The notes: a model not told the origin generated them from the sequence alone. Positions 16,615-27,169 are shown, counted from the stretch's first letter. The stretch is 44,012 nucleotides of DNA from Candidatus Colinaster equi (GCA_018064425.1 JAGHVF010000030.1:1-44012); one strand, 5' to 3'. Translations and numbers: made by a program.

Positions 16615-16642
16615 TTGTGAAAAATGACGAAAACACTATAGA
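16615..16642 (+). promoter_or_regulatory. Putative promoter of the diacid regulator/ftsEX operon
   Basis: TTGTGA and TATAGA separated by 16 bp, 58 bp before the start codon at 16700. No competing pair closer to the gene was found. Confidence 0.4.
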
Positions 16643-16699
16643 TTTTTTTGCTATTTTCTACTACAATTAGAATACTGGATGCAAAATGGGAGGTTGCCT

Positions 16700-17788
16700 A
16701 TGATTTCTAATCAAGTGTTGCAAAGTACAATAGAAGGACTTAAGTCCATTACAAGAGCAGAACTTTGTATCGTTGATATTGACGGGAAAGTGATAGCTTC
16801 ATCATCGCCGAAGATGGATGAATATGCTACACAGGCTACAGAGTTCATATCTTCGCCTGCGGACAGTCAGGAATTATCAGGTTGTCAGTTTTTCAAGATA
16901 TTTGATGACGGTGGCCTTGAGTATGTTCTTGTTATTTCCGGTTCGGGAGAAGGAACATATACAATGGGAAAGATGGCCAGTTTCCAGATTCAGACACTTC
17001 TTGTTGCATATAAGGAGCGTTTTGATAAGGATAACTTTATAAAGAACCTGTTGCTTGATAATTTGCTGTTGGTTGATATTTTCAGCAGAGCAAAGAAACT
17101 GCATATTCAGGCGGATGTAAGAAGAGTTGCCATTACTATAGAAGGTTCACTGGATAAGGACAACAATATTCTTGAGATTATGCGTATTAACTTCGGTAGC
17201 AATAACAAGGACTTTATCACAGCTGTTGATGAGAAAGATGTTATTGTTGTGAAGGAGCTTGCGGATACTGATACCGAGGCAGACATTCAGAAATTCTGTG
17301 TATCCTATAAAGAACTTCTTGATAAAGAAGGCATTGAGGGCGTGAGAGTGTCATTCGGTACAATTGTTAAGGAGCTCAAAGAGGTCAGCCGTTCGTACAA
17401 GGAAGCCAAGATGGCACTGGATGTAGGCAAGATATTCTTCGATAACAGAAGCATTATTGCATACAGTGAGTTGGGAATTGGTCGTCTGATATATCAGTTA
17501 CCGATTCCGCTTTGCAAATTGTTTATTAAAGAGATTTTTGATGGTAAAGGACCTGATGATTTTGATGAAGAAACATTGGTTACAATCACCAAATTTTTCG
17601 AGAATAGCCTGAATGTATCCGAGACATCAAGACAGTTGTTTATTCACCGTAATACATTGGTATATCGTCTGGATAAGCTTCAGAAGACGACAGGACTTGA
17701 CTTAAGAGTGTTTGAAGATGCAATTACTTTTAAGATAGCTCTTATGGTCGTAAAATATATGAATTATATGGAATCTTTGGAATATTAG
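16700..17788 (+). CDS. CdaR/PucR-type regulator (sugar-diacid family)
   Basis: 362 residues. The first about 130 resemble the putative sugar-diacid recognition domain (Diacid_rec: SNQVLQSTIEGLKSITRAEL, CIVDIDGKVIASS); the centre is a GGDEF-like or linker region (VRVSFGTIVKELKEVSRSYKEAKMAL); and the C-terminus is the PucR helix-turn-helix (NVSETSRQLFIHRNTLVYRLDKLQ). The family mostly activates sugar-acid or amino-acid metabolism. Here no such genes are adjacent: ftsE follows after 17 nt. GGGAGG lies 6 nt before ATG 16700. It should not be confused with the c-di-AMP cyclase regulator CdaR at 35908, which is unrelated. Confidence 0.88.
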   Translation: MISNQVLQSTIEGLKSITRAELCIVDIDGKVIASSSPKMDEYATQATEFISSPADSQELSGCQFFKIFDDGGLEYVLVISGSGEGTYTMGKMASFQIQTLLVAYKERFDKDNFIKNLLLDNLLLVDIFSRAKKLHIQADVRRVAITIEGSLDKDNNILEIMRINFGSNNKDFITAVDEKDVIVVKELADTDTEADIQKFCVSYKELLDKEGIEGVRVSFGTIVKELKEVSRSYKEAKMALDVGKIFFDNRSIIAYSELGIGRLIYQLPIPLCKLFIKEIFDGKGPDDFDEETLVTITKFFENSLNVSETSRQLFIHRNTLVYRLDKLQKTTGLDLRVFEDAITFKIALMVVKYMNYMESLEY

Positions 17789-17805
17789 TATTAAGAGGTG
17801 ATATT

Positions 17806-18543
17806 GTGGCTTTCGCAAGTAAGAAGAAAAAGGGACGTTCAATTGCAGATGATGAGTTGATTGTGTTGGATAAAGTTACCAAGACATATCAGACCGGTGC
17901 ACCTGCTCTTAACGGTGTCAGCCTTTCGGTCAAAAAGGGTGAGTTTGTATTTATTGTCGGAGACAGTGGTTCGGGTAAATCTACGCTAATCAAGTTGCTG
18001 TTGCGTGAACTTGTGCCGACAGAAGGTGATATATATGTTAATGGATATAATCTATCCAAGCTGAAACATAGACAAGTGCCAAAATACAGACGTAATCTGG
18101 GAGTTGTTTTCCAGGATTTCCGACTTCTTAAGGACAGAAATGTATATGAGAATGTTGCTTTTGCCCAGAGGATTGTGCAGACTCCGAACAGATTGATTAA
18201 ACGTAACGTACCTGCGATTTTGTCGATTGTAGGTTTGGCAGGAAAATATAAAGCAAAACCGAAGCAATTGTCAGGCGGTGAGCAGCAGCGTGTGGCGCTT
18301 GCCAGAGCGCTTATTAATAAACCACCGATTCTTTTGTGTGATGAGCCGACGGGTAATCTTGATCCTAAGAATTCTTGGGAGATTATGAAGTTGCTTGAAC
18401 AAATAAATAAGAGAGGTACTACTGTTTTGGTAGTTACTCACAACAGAGAGATTGTAAATGAAATGCAGAAAAGAGTTGTTACTATGAAGAAAGGTGTCAT
18501 AGTGAGCGACGAAGAGAAGGGAGGCTATATCGATGAGAATTAG
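17806..18543 (+). CDS. ftsE: Cell division ATP-binding protein FtsE
   Basis: 245 residues. The ABC ATPase pairs with FtsX to transmit ATP-driven motion to a wall hydrolase at the septum. Walker A is GDSGSGKST, the signature LSGGEQQR and Walker B ILLCDEPTGNLDP. There is an extra basic N-terminal stretch (MAFASKKKKGRS) ahead of the usual start. GTG is the start codon, with AGAGGTG upstream. It overlaps ftsX by 11 nt. Confidence 0.95.
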   Translation: MAFASKKKKGRSIADDELIVLDKVTKTYQTGAPALNGVSLSVKKGEFVFIVGDSGSGKSTLIKLLLRELVPTEGDIYVNGYNLSKLKHRQVPKYRRNLGVVFQDFRLLKDRNVYENVAFAQRIVQTPNRLIKRNVPAILSIVGLAGKYKAKPKQLSGGEQQRVALARALINKPPILLCDEPTGNLDPKNSWEIMKLLEQINKRGTTVLVVTHNREIVNEMQKRVVTMKKGVIVSDEEKGGYIDEN

Positions 18544-19429
18544 TTCTTTCTTCTATACATTAAGACAAGGAATACGTAATATTTTTCGTAATGCATGGTT
18601 TTCGCTTGCTTCAATAGCAACAATAGCATCATGCCTGCTTTTGTTCGGCATTTTTTATTCTGTTATCGCCAACTTCCAGAATATTGTTAAGAATGCGGAA
18701 GCCGGTGTTGCTGTTACGGTGTTTTTTGATGAGGGATTGTCAGATGAGGAGAAGCAGCATATCGGAGATCTCATTATGGATAGAAAAGAAGTAGATAAGG
18801 TCAATTTTGTATCTGCTGACGAAGCGTGGGAATCCTTCAAAGATGAATATCTTGGCGAGTATTCAGATGGCTTTACGGAGAATCCGCTTGAGGATTCGGA
18901 GAACTATGAGATATATATGAAGGATATATCTTTACAATCCAGCCTGGTAACATATTTGCAAACTGTTCCGGGAGTGCGACAGGTTAACAGCTCGCAGCAG
19001 ACGGCTGATGCATTAAGCGGTGCAAATAAGTTGATTAGTTATATTTCTATCGGCATTATCGGTATTTTGCTTGCTGTATCTGTTTTCCTTATCAGTAATA
19101 CCGTAATGATAGGTATTTCTGTCCGTAAGGAAGAAATAGGTATTATGAAATATATTGGTGCAACAGACTTTTTTGTAAGAGCCCCATTCGTAGTGGAAGG
19201 TTTGATTATCGGTCTGATTGGTGCGGCTATCCCGTTGGGATTAATATATTTCATATATGTTAATGCAATGGAGATGATTTTGGCACGATTTACGGAGATT
19301 GGTTCAATTCTCCAGTTTTTGCCTGTAGAAGTTGTATTCTCGACTCTTATCCCGGTAGCATTGGGCATTGGAGCCGGTATTGGATTTTTTGGAAGCTTTA
19401 TAACAGTTAGAAAACATTTAAGGGTTTGA
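18533..19429 (+). CDS. ftsX: Cell division protein FtsX
   Basis: 298 residues, four membrane segments (about 24-46, 168-190, 222-245, 265-288) with a large extracellular loop between the first two (about 50-165) that in other species contacts the hydrolase partner. Seen: RQGIRNIFRNAWFSLASIATI at the N-terminus, ISVRKEEIGIMKYIGATDFFVRAPF in the cytoplasmic loop. AAGGGAGG lies 8 nt before the ATG. The peptidase gene begins 3 nt after its stop. Confidence 0.95.
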   Translation: MRISSFFYTLRQGIRNIFRNAWFSLASIATIASCLLLFGIFYSVIANFQNIVKNAEAGVAVTVFFDEGLSDEEKQHIGDLIMDRKEVDKVNFVSADEAWESFKDEYLGEYSDGFTENPLEDSENYEIYMKDISLQSSLVTYLQTVPGVRQVNSSQQTADALSGANKLISYISIGIIGILLAVSVFLISNTVMIGISVRKEEIGIMKYIGATDFFVRAPFVVEGLIIGLIGAAIPLGLIYFIYVNAMEMILARFTEIGSILQFLPVEVVFSTLIPVALGIGAGIGFFGSFITVRKHLRV

Positions 19430-19432
19430 TAG

Positions 19433-20713
19433 ATGAGAAATATAAGAGTATGGCTTGCAACCCTTATAATGCTACTTCTGTTTGGCGTTGCTTTTGGAAA
19501 TAGTACATATGCAAAGGAAAACGACGCAGGCGAACAAACTGAAGAGACAGAAGAATCTGAGGAATCAAAAAAGGATACTTCGGAAATAGAGCAGCGTATT
19601 GCCGAAAAGCAGAAGCAAATTGAGGCAGCACAAGCTGAGAAGAAAAAGGTGCAAGGTAGCATTACCGATGCAAAGAAGGCAGTATCGGCACTTCAGGCAT
19701 CCAAGAAGAATCTCGAAGCATATGTAACAGAGTTGGATGATAATCTAAGCGATGTTGTGGCCAAGATTGAAGAACTTGAAGGTCTTATTGCGGATAAAGA
19801 GCAAGAGATTAAGGATACTGAAGAAGAACTGAAGGAAGCAGAACAAATTCAGGCAACTCAGTATGCCAATATGAAAAAGCGTATTAAGTTCATGTACGAA
19901 AAGGGCGATGCATTCTATTTGGATATGATATTTGGGGCATCTTCTTTTAGCGATATGCTTAATAAGGCTGATTATGCAGAACTTATGTCGGAGTATGACA
20001 GTAAAAAGTTACAGGAATTCAAGGATACTTGCGTATATATAAGTGCTTGTAAAGATGAGATGGAAGCTCAGAAAGAAGTTCTTAATACGGCAAAAGAGAA
20101 GGTCGATGAAGAACAGGGCAAATTGGAGACACTTATATCTGCCAAGCAGAATGAAATAGATATTACATCTGCAGATATCAATAATAAGGAAGCAGCAATA
20201 AAGGAACTTGAGGATGATCTTGCTGCTCAGACAGCTACGATTTCCGCTTTGGAAAAAGCAGTTGCGGAAGAGAGAAAAAAACTCGCTGAAGAAAATGGCG
20301 AAGTAATAACATACGATGGCGGTATGTTTGCATGGCCGGCTCCGTCATATACACGTATATCCGATGATTACGGTAATAGAATTCATCCTATCTTGGGAGT
20401 TAAGCAGTTCCATAATGGTGTAGATATGGCTGCACCGGGCGGCTCGCCGATTCTTGCGGCATATGATGGAGAAGTTGTATCTGCGTCATATAATGCTTCG
20501 ATGGGTAATTACATTATGATTAATCATGGTGACGGATTGTATACCATATACATGCATGCATCTTCGCTTGGCGTATCGCAGGGAGCACAGGTATCCAGAG
20601 GTCAGCAGATAGGTAAAGTCGGTACAACAGGACGTTCAACCGGTAATCATTTACATTTTAGTGTAAGAAAAGATGGGGCATATGTCAGCCCTTGGAATTA
20701 TTTGAGTAAGTAG
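19433..20713 (+). CDS. EnvC-like murein hydrolase (coiled coil plus M23)
   Basis: 426 residues: a signal peptide (VWLATLIMLLLFGVAFG, cleaved near residue 28), a Glu/Lys-rich coiled coil over about 40-275, and a C-terminal LytM/M23 domain from about 300. Zinc and catalytic residues look intact: FHNGVD, YMHAS and the HLHF motif. E. coli EnvC has the same order but a degenerate LytM domain that only activates amidases; this one looks able to cut peptide crosslinks itself. Placement 3 nt after ftsX makes it the likely FtsEX-controlled hydrolase. A terminator-like hairpin follows. Confidence 0.9.
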   Translation: MRNIRVWLATLIMLLLFGVAFGNSTYAKENDAGEQTEETEESEESKKDTSEIEQRIAEKQKQIEAAQAEKKKVQGSITDAKKAVSALQASKKNLEAYVTELDDNLSDVVAKIEELEGLIADKEQEIKDTEEELKEAEQIQATQYANMKKRIKFMYEKGDAFYLDMIFGASSFSDMLNKADYAELMSEYDSKKLQEFKDTCVYISACKDEMEAQKEVLNTAKEKVDEEQGKLETLISAKQNEIDITSADINNKEAAIKELEDDLAAQTATISALEKAVAEERKKLAEENGEVITYDGGMFAWPAPSYTRISDDYGNRIHPILGVKQFHNGVDMAAPGGSPILAAYDGEVVSASYNASMGNYIMINHGDGLYTIYMHASSLGVSQGAQVSRGQQIGKVGTTGRSTGNHLHFSVRKDGAYVSPWNYLSK

Positions 20714-20716
20714 TAG

Positions 20717-20746
20717 GCAGGGAGTATAATACTCCCTGCTGTTTTA
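20717..20746 (+). terminator. Terminator-like hairpin after the M23 gene
   Basis: Perfect 10-bp stem GCAGGGAGTA/TACTCCCTGC with a 3-nt loop and TGTTTTA. It ends 38 nt before the ctpA start. Confidence 0.8.
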
Positions 20747-20783
20747 GGTGAAGTAATTTACAAAAAATGTGAGGCAGTGACAA

Positions 20784-22061
20784 TTGGAAGAAGAAAGATT
20801 AGATCAGAACAGTACAAAAGGCAAAAGTGGTAACGGTGTAAAAAGGCTTATTCAAGGTTTTGTTATTGGAATCCTTTTTTCTATGGCTGTAATTTTAATC
20901 GCTTTTATCGGTAAACGATTATATGGAATACACAATGTCAAAAAAGCGATAAGTGATGTTAATGGCGGGGAAACGGTTTCGGTTGTTAATGACACGGTTG
21001 TCAGAAAAATTGGCTTGATACAAGGTGTTGTGGACAAATATTTTTTGGATGAATATACCAATGAAGCCTTGGAAGACGGAATATATAGTGGAATGATAAA
21101 TGCACTTAATGATAAATATGCGGCATATTATTCACCTGAAGAACTAAAACAATTAAAGGATGATTCTGAGGGAATCTATTACGGAATAGGTGCATATATT
21201 ACCATGAATACCGAGATGGGTTATCCGGCTATTGCAGGTGTTATGGATGATTCTCCGGCTAAAGAAGCAGGATTGATGACAGGTGACATTATCGTCATGG
21301 TTGATGAGACTGCAACCGATGGAATGGAAAGTGTGGATGTTGTCAAACTGATAAAGGGTGAAGAAGGTACATTTACTCATATTACAGTTGCGCGTGGAGA
21401 AAATAACGAAATATTTGAATTTGATGTTGAACGTCGAAGAGTGGAGTCGCCGACAGTTAATCAGAAGATGTTAGATGATAATATCGGATATATCCAGGTG
21501 ACTGAGTTTGATACTGTAACTGCCGATCAATTTACAGAGGCACTTGCTGTGTGCAAAGGATCGGGAGCCAGGGGTATTATTATTGATTTACGTAGTAATC
21601 TTGGAGGCAATTTGGATGCGGTTGTTGATATGTGCAGACATATTTTGCCTGAGGGATTGATTGTATATACCTGTGATAAACATGGAGAGAGGGAAGAATA
21701 CACAAGTGATGGCAGCCACGAACTTAAACTTCCTTTAGTGGTACTTACGAATGGATATTCTGCCAGTGCTTCCGAGATCATGACAGGTGCCATTAAGGAT
21801 TATGGTATAGGAACTATTGTCGGAACGACAACGTATGGGAAAGGTATTGTACAGAAAGTTGTATCGTTGTCGGATGGTTCTGCTGTGAAATTGACGGTGA
21901 GCAAGTATTACACACCTAAAGGAACTTGTATTCACGGTACCGGTATCGAGCCTGACATCGAAGTGGAATTTGATGCTGATGCTTATTATGACAAGCAGAC
22001 AGATAATCAGTTGGATGCTGCGATAAAAGAAATTCACAGAAAATGGGAAGAAGAAAATTGA
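20784..22061 (+). CDS. ctpA: Carboxyl-terminal processing protease, S41 family
   Basis: 425 residues. One membrane anchor (about 25-45, VIGILFSMAVILIAFIG) puts the protease outside the cell. A PDZ domain follows (about 125-210, DSPAKEAGLMTGDIIV), then the S41 fold with catalytic Ser in SASASEI and Lys in TTTYGKGIVQ, and YYTPKGTCIHGTGIEPDIEV. CtpA-type proteases trim wall or envelope proteins; next to ftsEX and a hydrolase it may process that set. The start codon is TTG with GAGG 9 nt upstream; no ATG fits better. Confidence 0.93.
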   Translation: MEEERLDQNSTKGKSGNGVKRLIQGFVIGILFSMAVILIAFIGKRLYGIHNVKKAISDVNGGETVSVVNDTVVRKIGLIQGVVDKYFLDEYTNEALEDGIYSGMINALNDKYAAYYSPEELKQLKDDSEGIYYGIGAYITMNTEMGYPAIAGVMDDSPAKEAGLMTGDIIVMVDETATDGMESVDVVKLIKGEEGTFTHITVARGENNEIFEFDVERRRVESPTVNQKMLDDNIGYIQVTEFDTVTADQFTEALAVCKGSGARGIIIDLRSNLGGNLDAVVDMCRHILPEGLIVYTCDKHGEREEYTSDGSHELKLPLVVLTNGYSASASEIMTGAIKDYGIGTIVGTTTYGKGIVQKVVSLSDGSAVKLTVSKYYTPKGTCIHGTGIEPDIEVEFDADAYYDKQTDNQLDAAIKEIHRKWEEEN

Positions 22062-22062
22062 A

Positions 22063-22076
22063 CGAACAAATGTTCT
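22063..22076. promoter_or_regulatory. LexA (SOS) box of uvrBA
   Basis: CGAACAAATGTTCT matches the Gram-positive LexA consensus CGAACRNRYGTTYG at 13 of 14 positions, with a perfect GAAC-N4-GTTC core. It begins 1 nt after the ctpA stop codon. uvrBA is a classical SOS operon in Bacillus, so LexA repression of the downstream genes is well supported. Confidence 0.8.
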
Positions 22077-22089
22077 AAAATGTGTAGAC

Positions 22090-22148
22090 AAAACCATTGT
22101 ATGGTGGTACGCTTGAATGCGTAGGCATAATACAATGGTTTTATTTAT
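22090..22148 (+). terminator. Hairpin with T-rich tail in the uvrB leader
   Basis: A 13-bp perfect stem AAAACCATTGTAT/ATACAATGGTTTT, with an inner TACGC/GCGTA stem, followed by ATTTATTT. It terminates ctpA transcripts, but it lies after the SOS box and only a few nucleotides before the uvrB ribosome site, so it may also act as a leader structure for uvrB. Confidence 0.75.
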
Positions 22149-22160
22149 TTGGTGAGAAAT

Positions 22161-24149
22161 ATGGAATTTAAGCTACATTCGGAATATCAACCTACAGGCG
22201 ACCAGCCTCAGGCTATTGAAGAACTTGTTAGAGGATTTAAGGAGGGTAACCAGGCACAGACACTGCTTGGAGTAACAGGCTCGGGCAAGACTTTTACAAT
22301 GGCCAATGTTATTGCGGCTCTTAATAAGCCTACTCTTATTATTTCGCATAATAAGACGCTTGCCGGACAGTTATATAGTGAGATGAAGGAATTTTTCCCG
22401 GAGAATGCAGTTGAGTATTTTGTGTCCTATTATGATTATTTTCAGCCGGAAGCATATATCCCATCATCTGATACATATATTGCCAAGGATTCATCTATCA
22501 ATGATGAGATAGATAAGCTGCGTTTGTCGGCGACCGCATCACTTAGTGAAAGAAGAGATGTTATTGTAGTATCAAGTGTCAGCTGTATATATGGATTGGG
22601 TAGTCCGGATGATTATAAAGAATTGATTGTATCATTACGACCCGGACAGATAAAAGACAGAGATGAAGTCATTCGTGAGCTGATTGGTATACGTTATGAG
22701 AGAAATGACAATGATATTGAGCGTGCATCTTTTAGAGTACGCGGTGATTGCGTAGAGATATATCCTGCTCAGGGAGGAGATTATCTGATTCGCGTTGAAT
22801 TTTTCGGTGATGAAATAGACAGGATATCTGAAATAGAACCTGTGACAGGAAAGATGCATTCAACGCTTGAACATATAGCAATCTTCCCTGCATCACATTA
22901 TGTAATATCACCCGATAAGATAGCCCAAGGTTGCGAAAGAATAGAGAATGAGCTATCAGAGAGAATTCAGTATTTTAAGGGTGAGGATAAGCTTATTGAG
23001 GCACAGAGAATTGCCGAGAGAACGAATTTTGATTTGGAGATGTTACGCGAGACGGGATTCTGCTCGGGAATAGAGAATTATTCCGGACCGCTCGGAGGTA
23101 GAAGCAGGGGTGAGACACCGCTTTGTTTAATGGACTATTTCGATGATTTTCTGCTGATTATAGATGAGAGTCATATTACGATACCTCAAATAGGCGGAAT
23201 GTATGCCGGAGACAGATCGCGCAAGACCACATTGGTTGATTATGGTTTCAGACTGCCATCTGCAATGGATAACAGGCCCTTAAGCTTTGAAGAGTTTGAG
23301 AATCATCTTGATCAGATAATGTTTGTTTCGGCTACACCCGGAGAATATGAAGAAGAGCATGAATTGTTAAGAGCCAGACAGGTAATCAGACCAACAGGAT
23401 TATTGGATCCCGAAGTGAGTGTGCGTCCGACAAAAGGTCAGATTGATGATTTGATTGGTGAGATTCGTAAGACAACGGAAGCGGGTAATAAAGTATTGAT
23501 TACAACGCTTACCAAACATATGGCGGAAGATTTGACCGATTATCTAAAAGAAGTCGGAATAAGAGTCAGATATTTACATGCGGATATTGATACTATGGAA
23601 CGGGCACAAATAATAAGAGATATGAGACTTGATGTGTTTGATGTGCTGGTAGGTATAAATTTGCTTAGAGAAGGATTGGATATTCCCGAGATAAGTTTGG
23701 TAGCAATACTTGATGCTGATAAGGAAGGATTTCTTAGATCGTCAACGTCTCTTATTCAGACAATAGGAAGAGCCGCCAGAAATAGTGACGGACGTGTCAT
23801 AATGTATGCAGATATGATTACGGATTCGATGAGAACTGCTATTGAGGAGACAAAGAAGCGTCGAACGGTGCAGATGGAATATAATGAGAAACATGGCATT
23901 ACACCAACGACCATCAAGAAAGCAGTCAGAGAACTGATTAGTATTACCAAGGAAATTGCAGCAGATCAGGTGCGATTCGAGAAAGATCCCGAGAGTATGT
24001 CCTTGGATGAATTAAAGAAGCTTGCAGCCAAGATTGAAAAGCAAATGCGCAAAGCAGCAGCTGAACTTGATTTTGAGACTGCAGCAACGTTGAGAGATCA
24101 GATGATAGATATAAAGAAGATGATGGAAGATGTGGGAAAAGATGAGTAA
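22161..24149 (+). CDS. uvrB: Excinuclease ABC subunit UvrB
   Basis: 662 residues, full length. The helicase-like damage-verification subunit loads UvrC at lesions. Seen: Walker A GVTGSGKT (37-44), the beta-hairpin block [13 protein letters not shown], the DESH box ([10 protein letters not shown]), motif V/VI ([19 protein letters not shown]), and a C-terminal UVR motif ([17 protein letters not shown]) that binds UvrC. ATG 22161 with GGTGAG just upstream gives the canonical N-terminus; a GTG four codons earlier is unlikely. It overlaps uvrA by 8 nt. Confidence 0.97.
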   Translation: MEFKLHSEYQPTGDQPQAIEELVRGFKEGNQAQTLLGVTGSGKTFTMANVIAALNKPTLIISHNKTLAGQLYSEMKEFFPENAVEYFVSYYDYFQPEAYIPSSDTYIAKDSSINDEIDKLRLSATASLSERRDVIVVSSVSCIYGLGSPDDYKELIVSLRPGQIKDRDEVIRELIGIRYERNDNDIERASFRVRGDCVEIYPAQGGDYLIRVEFFGDEIDRISEIEPVTGKMHSTLEHIAIFPASHYVISPDKIAQGCERIENELSERIQYFKGEDKLIEAQRIAERTNFDLEMLRETGFCSGIENYSGPLGGRSRGETPLCLMDYFDDFLLIIDESHITIPQIGGMYAGDRSRKTTLVDYGFRLPSAMDNRPLSFEEFENHLDQIMFVSATPGEYEEEHELLRARQVIRPTGLLDPEVSVRPTKGQIDDLIGEIRKTTEAGNKVLITTLTKHMAEDLTDYLKEVGIRVRYLHADIDTMERAQIIRDMRLDVFDVLVGINLLREGLDIPEISLVAILDADKEGFLRSSTSLIQTIGRAARNSDGRVIMYADMITDSMRTAIEETKKRRTVQMEYNEKHGITPTTIKKAVRELISITKEIAADQVRFEKDPESMSLDELKKLAAKIEKQMRKAAAELDFETAATLRDQMIDIKKMMEDVGKDE

Positions 24150-27009
24150 CGATATTAAGATAAGACCAAAAGAGTATATCAAGATAAGAGGAGCTGCGGA
24201 GCATAATCTAAAGGGTATTGATGTAGATATTCCGAGAAATCAGTTCGTTGTATTGACAGGATTGTCAGGTTCGGGTAAGTCGTCTCTTGCATTTGATACG
24301 ATATATGCCGAAGGACAGCGTAGATATATGGAATCAATATCCAGCTATGCAAGACAATTCTTAGGACAGATGGAAAAGCCGAATGTTGAATTGATAGAAG
24401 GTCTTTCACCGGCTATTTCAATTGATCAAAAATCAACCAATCGTAATCCGAGATCGACAGTCGGAACGGTAACGGAGATATATGATCATTTCCGTTTGTT
24501 GTATGCACGAATTGGTATACCACATTGTCCGAATTGCGGAAAAGTGATATCAAAACAGACAGTCGATCAGATGACAGATGCTATTATGGCACTTGATGAA
24601 GGTTCAAAGATACAGTTGCTGGCACCTGTTGTAAGAGGTAAAAAGGGCAGACATGAGAAAGTATTGGAACGTGCCAGAAAGAGCGGTTATGTCAGAGTAC
24701 GAGTAGACGGTAATCTTTATGATTTGTCCGAAGAAATAGAACTTGATAAGAATATTAAACATAATATAGAAGTAATCGTCGATAGACTTGTTATTAAAGA
24801 AGGAATAGAAAGCCGTCTGAGTGATTCGATAGAGAATGTTCTTGACCTTAGCGACGGCTTGCTGTTGGTTGATGTTGTCGGAAAAGACAGCCTTAATTTC
24901 TCTGATAGTTTTGCCTGTCCTGATTGCGGGATAAGTGTTGATGAGATTGAACCGCGTAGTTTTTCATTTAACAATCCGTTTGGAGCATGCCCGGATTGTT
25001 TTGGTCTGGGATACAGGATGGAGTTTAATCCGGATTTGTTGATTCCTGACAGAACACTGTCTATTCATGAGGGCGCAATATCTTGCATGGGATGGCAGTC
25101 CTCTAATCGTCCGGGAAGTTTTGCATATGCCATTTTGGAATCTATGGCCAAAGCATTCAAATTCTCGTTGGATACTCCGTTTGAGAAATTGTCTGCAGGC
25201 ATACAGGATATGTTGATTTATGGCAAGGGTGCCAAGGAAGTGATTGTTCATTATGAAGGTCAAAGAGGTGTGGGCGATTACCCTATTACATTCGAAGGTC
25301 TCGTAGACAATATGATGCGAAGATATAGAGAGACCGGTTCGGATATGATGAAGCAGGAATACGAAGAATATATGAGTATTACTCCGTGTCCGACTTGTGG
25401 CGGAATGCGACTTAAACGAGATTCGCTTGCAGTAACGATTAAGGATAAGAATATTTATGAAGTAACGTCGATGTCAATTGGCGAACTTCAAAAATTCATG
25501 AACAGTTTGGAGCTTAATGAGACTCAGCAGATCATCGGTAAGCAGGTGTTAAAAGAGATAAATGCGCGTGTGGGATTTTTGATGAATGTAGGTTTGGATT
25601 ATCTGACACTTGCCAGAAGCGCATCTTCGTTGTCCGGTGGTGAAGCACAACGTATCAGATTGGCAACTCAGATTGGCTCGGGTTTGTGCGGAGTATGTTA
25701 TATCTTGGATGAGCCAAGTATCGGACTTCATCAAAGAGATAATGATAAATTGTTGGCAACACTCAAATCTTTGCGTGATTTGGGAAATACACTTCTTGTT
25801 GTTGAACATGATGAAGATACTATGAGGGAAGCTGATTATATAGTGGATATCGGCCCGGGAGCCGGTAGCCATGGAGGTGAAGTGGTTGCTGTCGGTACGG
25901 CAGAAGAGATTATGCAGGTACCTGAGTCTGTGACAGGACAATATTTAAGCGGGGCAAGATGTATACCTGTTCCGAGTGTTCGAAGGACACCGACAAATTG
26001 GCTTAAGATAAAAGGTGCAGCTGAGAACAACCTCAAGAATGTGGATGTAGATATTCCTTTGGGAATAATGACATGTGTGACAGGTGTGTCGGGCTCGGGA
26101 AAAAGTTCGCTTATTAATGAAATTCTGTATAAGAGTCTTGCAAAATCACTTAATAGAGCAAAGACTATTGCGGGTAAACATACAAAGATAACGGGAATAG
26201 ATAAACTGGATAAGGTAATTGATATTGATCAGTCGCCTATCGGCAGAACTCCGAGATCTAATCCCGCAACATATACGGGCATGTTTGATTTAATCAGAGA
26301 TCTTTTTGCCGGGACTGCTGATGCAAGAGCCAGAGGATATGCGAAAGGACGATTCTCTTTTAATGTAAAAGGAGGGCGATGTGAGGCGTGTTCCGGAGAC
26401 GGTATCGTAAAGATTGAGATGCATTTCTTGTCGGATGTATATGTTCCTTGTGAGATATGCAAAGGAAAGAGATATAACAGAGAGACTCTGGAAGTCAGAT
26501 ATAAGGGCAAGAATATATATGATGTGCTGGATATGACAGTAGAAGAGGCTATGTCTTTCTTTGAAAATGTACCAAAGATTCATAATAAGGTTAAGGCCTT
26601 ATATGATGTAGGATTGGGCTATGTAAAATTGGGACAACCGTCAACTACATTGTCGGGCGGTGAAGCACAGAGAATAAAGCTTGCAACAGAACTCAGCAAG
26701 CGTTCGACAGGTAATACTATATATATTTTGGATGAGCCTACAACCGGATTGCATTTTGCGGATGTGGATAAATTAATAGAGATATTACATAAGTTAACGG
26801 AAGCGGGAAATACGGTTGTGGTAATTGAACACAATCTGGATGTAATAAAAACAGCTGATTATATTATTGATTTGGGACCGGAAGGCGGTGACAAAGGAGG
26901 AACGATAGTTGTAACAGGTACTCCTGAAGAAGTTGCAAAGTGTTCACGCAGTTATACCGGAAAATATATCGGTAAGATGCTTGATAAAGCAAAAGAAAAA
27001 AGTAAATAA
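24142..27009 (+). CDS. uvrA: Excinuclease ABC subunit UvrA
   Basis: 955 residues. The damage-sensing ABC dimer hands DNA to UvrB. Two ATPase modules are complete: GLSGSGKSS with [14 protein letters not shown], and GVSGSGKSS with [14 protein letters not shown]. Zinc modules include CPNCG, CPDCG and the C-terminal CEACSGDG with [10 protein letters not shown]. The start ATG 24142 overlaps the uvrB stop (ATGAGTAA); ATG 24130 is an alternative four codons earlier. No terminator is evident after it. Confidence 0.97.
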   Translation: MSNDIKIRPKEYIKIRGAAEHNLKGIDVDIPRNQFVVLTGLSGSGKSSLAFDTIYAEGQRRYMESISSYARQFLGQMEKPNVELIEGLSPAISIDQKSTNRNPRSTVGTVTEIYDHFRLLYARIGIPHCPNCGKVISKQTVDQMTDAIMALDEGSKIQLLAPVVRGKKGRHEKVLERARKSGYVRVRVDGNLYDLSEEIELDKNIKHNIEVIVDRLVIKEGIESRLSDSIENVLDLSDGLLLVDVVGKDSLNFSDSFACPDCGISVDEIEPRSFSFNNPFGACPDCFGLGYRMEFNPDLLIPDRTLSIHEGAISCMGWQSSNRPGSFAYAILESMAKAFKFSLDTPFEKLSAGIQDMLIYGKGAKEVIVHYEGQRGVGDYPITFEGLVDNMMRRYRETGSDMMKQEYEEYMSITPCPTCGGMRLKRDSLAVTIKDKNIYEVTSMSIGELQKFMNSLELNETQQIIGKQVLKEINARVGFLMNVGLDYLTLARSASSLSGGEAQRIRLATQIGSGLCGVCYILDEPSIGLHQRDNDKLLATLKSLRDLGNTLLVVEHDEDTMREADYIVDIGPGAGSHGGEVVAVGTAEEIMQVPESVTGQYLSGARCIPVPSVRRTPTNWLKIKGAAENNLKNVDVDIPLGIMTCVTGVSGSGKSSLINEILYKSLAKSLNRAKTIAGKHTKITGIDKLDKVIDIDQSPIGRTPRSNPATYTGMFDLIRDLFAGTADARARGYAKGRFSFNVKGGRCEACSGDGIVKIEMHFLSDVYVPCEICKGKRYNRETLEVRYKGKNIYDVLDMTVEEAMSFFENVPKIHNKVKALYDVGLGYVKLGQPSTTLSGGEAQRIKLATELSKRSTGNTIYILDEPTTGLHFADVDKLIEILHKLTEAGNTVVVIEHNLDVIKTADYIIDLGPEGGDKGGTIVVTGTPEEVAKCSRSYTGKYIGKMLDKAKEKSK

Positions 27010-27025
27010 GGTTAAAAACTAACGG

Positions 27026-27116
27026 ATTCATGCCGATATAAAAGTTAAGTATATGTGGCTTAAAAAGATAAAAGTTTATTAAGATGCACAAAATACTCTT
27101 TTCTATAGGCATGAAT
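27026..27116. promoter_or_regulatory. Long-range dyad across the mbl upstream region
   Basis: ATTCATGCC at 27026-27034 and its exact complement GGCATGAAT at 27108-27116 lie 73 bp apart. The right arm is inside the mbl promoter spacer. It could be a paired operator for a looping regulator or a chance repeat. Confidence 0.35.
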
Positions 27117-27127
27117 TCTTGTATAAT
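27099..27127 (+). promoter_or_regulatory. mbl promoter
   Basis: A perfect TATAAT at 27122-27127, 43 nt before the start codon, with a T-rich, weak -35 (TTTTCT at 27099-27104, 17-bp spacer). Confidence 0.55.
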
Positions 27128-27169
27128 ACTATAGGAATTTTAGTTTTATACCTAGAAAGGGGTAGAAAA

